DNA of 64,000 nt, taken from NCBI RefSeq assembly GCF_003719295.1, contig NZ_RFLW01000005.1:144292-208291 (forward strand), read 5' to 3'. The stretch comes from Haliea alexandrii. Lineage in GTDB: Bacteria; Pseudomonadota; Gammaproteobacteria; Pseudomonadales; Halieaceae. The position numbers were made by a program, and so were the translations under genes. The notes beneath the pieces are model-generated. The model searched no databases. It was not told where the DNA came from and saw only the letters and a list, made by a program, of their open reading frames with translations. This document shows positions 63,981 through 64,000 of the stretch, piece by piece. How positions within the stretch are numbered: the stretch's first letter is position 1; each line of letters opens with the position of its first letter.

Positions 63981-64000
63981 GGGTATTAAAGCCTGGCGAT

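Noticed and set aside
1..64000. CRISPR array, tRNA or rRNA genes, prophage or insertion sequence
   Set aside because: I found no regularly spaced repeats, no tRNA-like cloverleaf, no rRNA segment and no integrase, transposase or phage structural gene.

Overview
The window is chromosomal DNA from a GC-rich gammaproteobacterium. The gene order of the first 14 kb, seen by product (hflC, hflK, hflX, hfq, miaA, mutL, amidase, tsaE, nnr, queG, orn, rsgA, psd), is the classical gammaproteobacterial hfq/mutL neighbourhood. Genes for envelope lipoproteins, a glutathionyl-hydroquinone reductase, feoAB and a DUF2141/MipA outer-membrane protein suggest an aquatic or marine lineage such as Halieaceae/Cellvibrionales. 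That placement is inference; no rRNA or tRNA gene is present to test it.

Region by region. 50-10107 (minus) is a dense housekeeping array running nnr-tsaE-amidase-mutL-miaA-hfq-hflX-hflK-hflC: tRNA modification (TsaE, MiaA), mismatch repair, RNA chaperone, wall amidase, metabolite repair and membrane protease control. 10214-18987 carries queG, orn, rsgA, psd, a PIN-PhoH ATPase, RNase II and asnS, with several convergent 3' overlaps. 19069-30815 holds ordinary accessory enzymes: YSC84-like lipid-binding protein, SDR, PPOX-class protein, a transglutaminase/TPR lipoprotein, cysH, a nitronate monooxygenase-like enzyme, an orphan ParA, an Fe-alcohol dehydrogenase, an FKBP isomerase, a Nudix hydrolase, CinA, a lipocalin-like protein and PdxH. 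Between the FKBP and Nudix genes lies about 570 bp of imperfect inverted repeat with no credible gene. 30843-33790 has a small unknown gene, ggt and a thioesterase.

33939-48256 (plus) is the most unusual part: a 14 kb, tightly packed, often overlapping gene train. It encodes a TPR protein with a TonB-C-like end, a Ser-rich lipoprotein, a second lipoprotein, a membrane-anchored TPR protein, a PEGA-repeat/SUMF1-domain membrane protein, a short secreted peptide, a MotA/TolQ/ExbB proton-channel protein, a cytoplasmic protein that looks like an actin/Hsp70-fold ATPase with an FHA-like tail, two VWA proteins whose single N-terminal helix resembles the ExbD/TolR helix, two more lipoproteins and an M48 metalloprotease. 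I read it as a dedicated ion-driven envelope machine in which VWA proteins stand where ExbD/TolR/MotB normally stand. No named system that I recognise has this composition.

48290-63851 returns to common genes: an MBL hydrolase, a dicarboxylate/amino-acid symporter, a Kazal lipoprotein, a divergent pirin / LysR / glutathionyl-hydroquinone reductase electrophile-response set with palindromic operator candidates, SixA, Tex, a secreted unknown, ArfB, FeoA-FeoB, a two-gene polysaccharide deacetylase plus Bax-type glucosaminidase unit, and a DUF2141-MipA/OmpV protein. The window closes with a strong intrinsic terminator serving a minus-strand gene beyond the right edge. Start sites were revised where Shine-Dalgarno, signal peptide or overlap evidence favoured an internal start.
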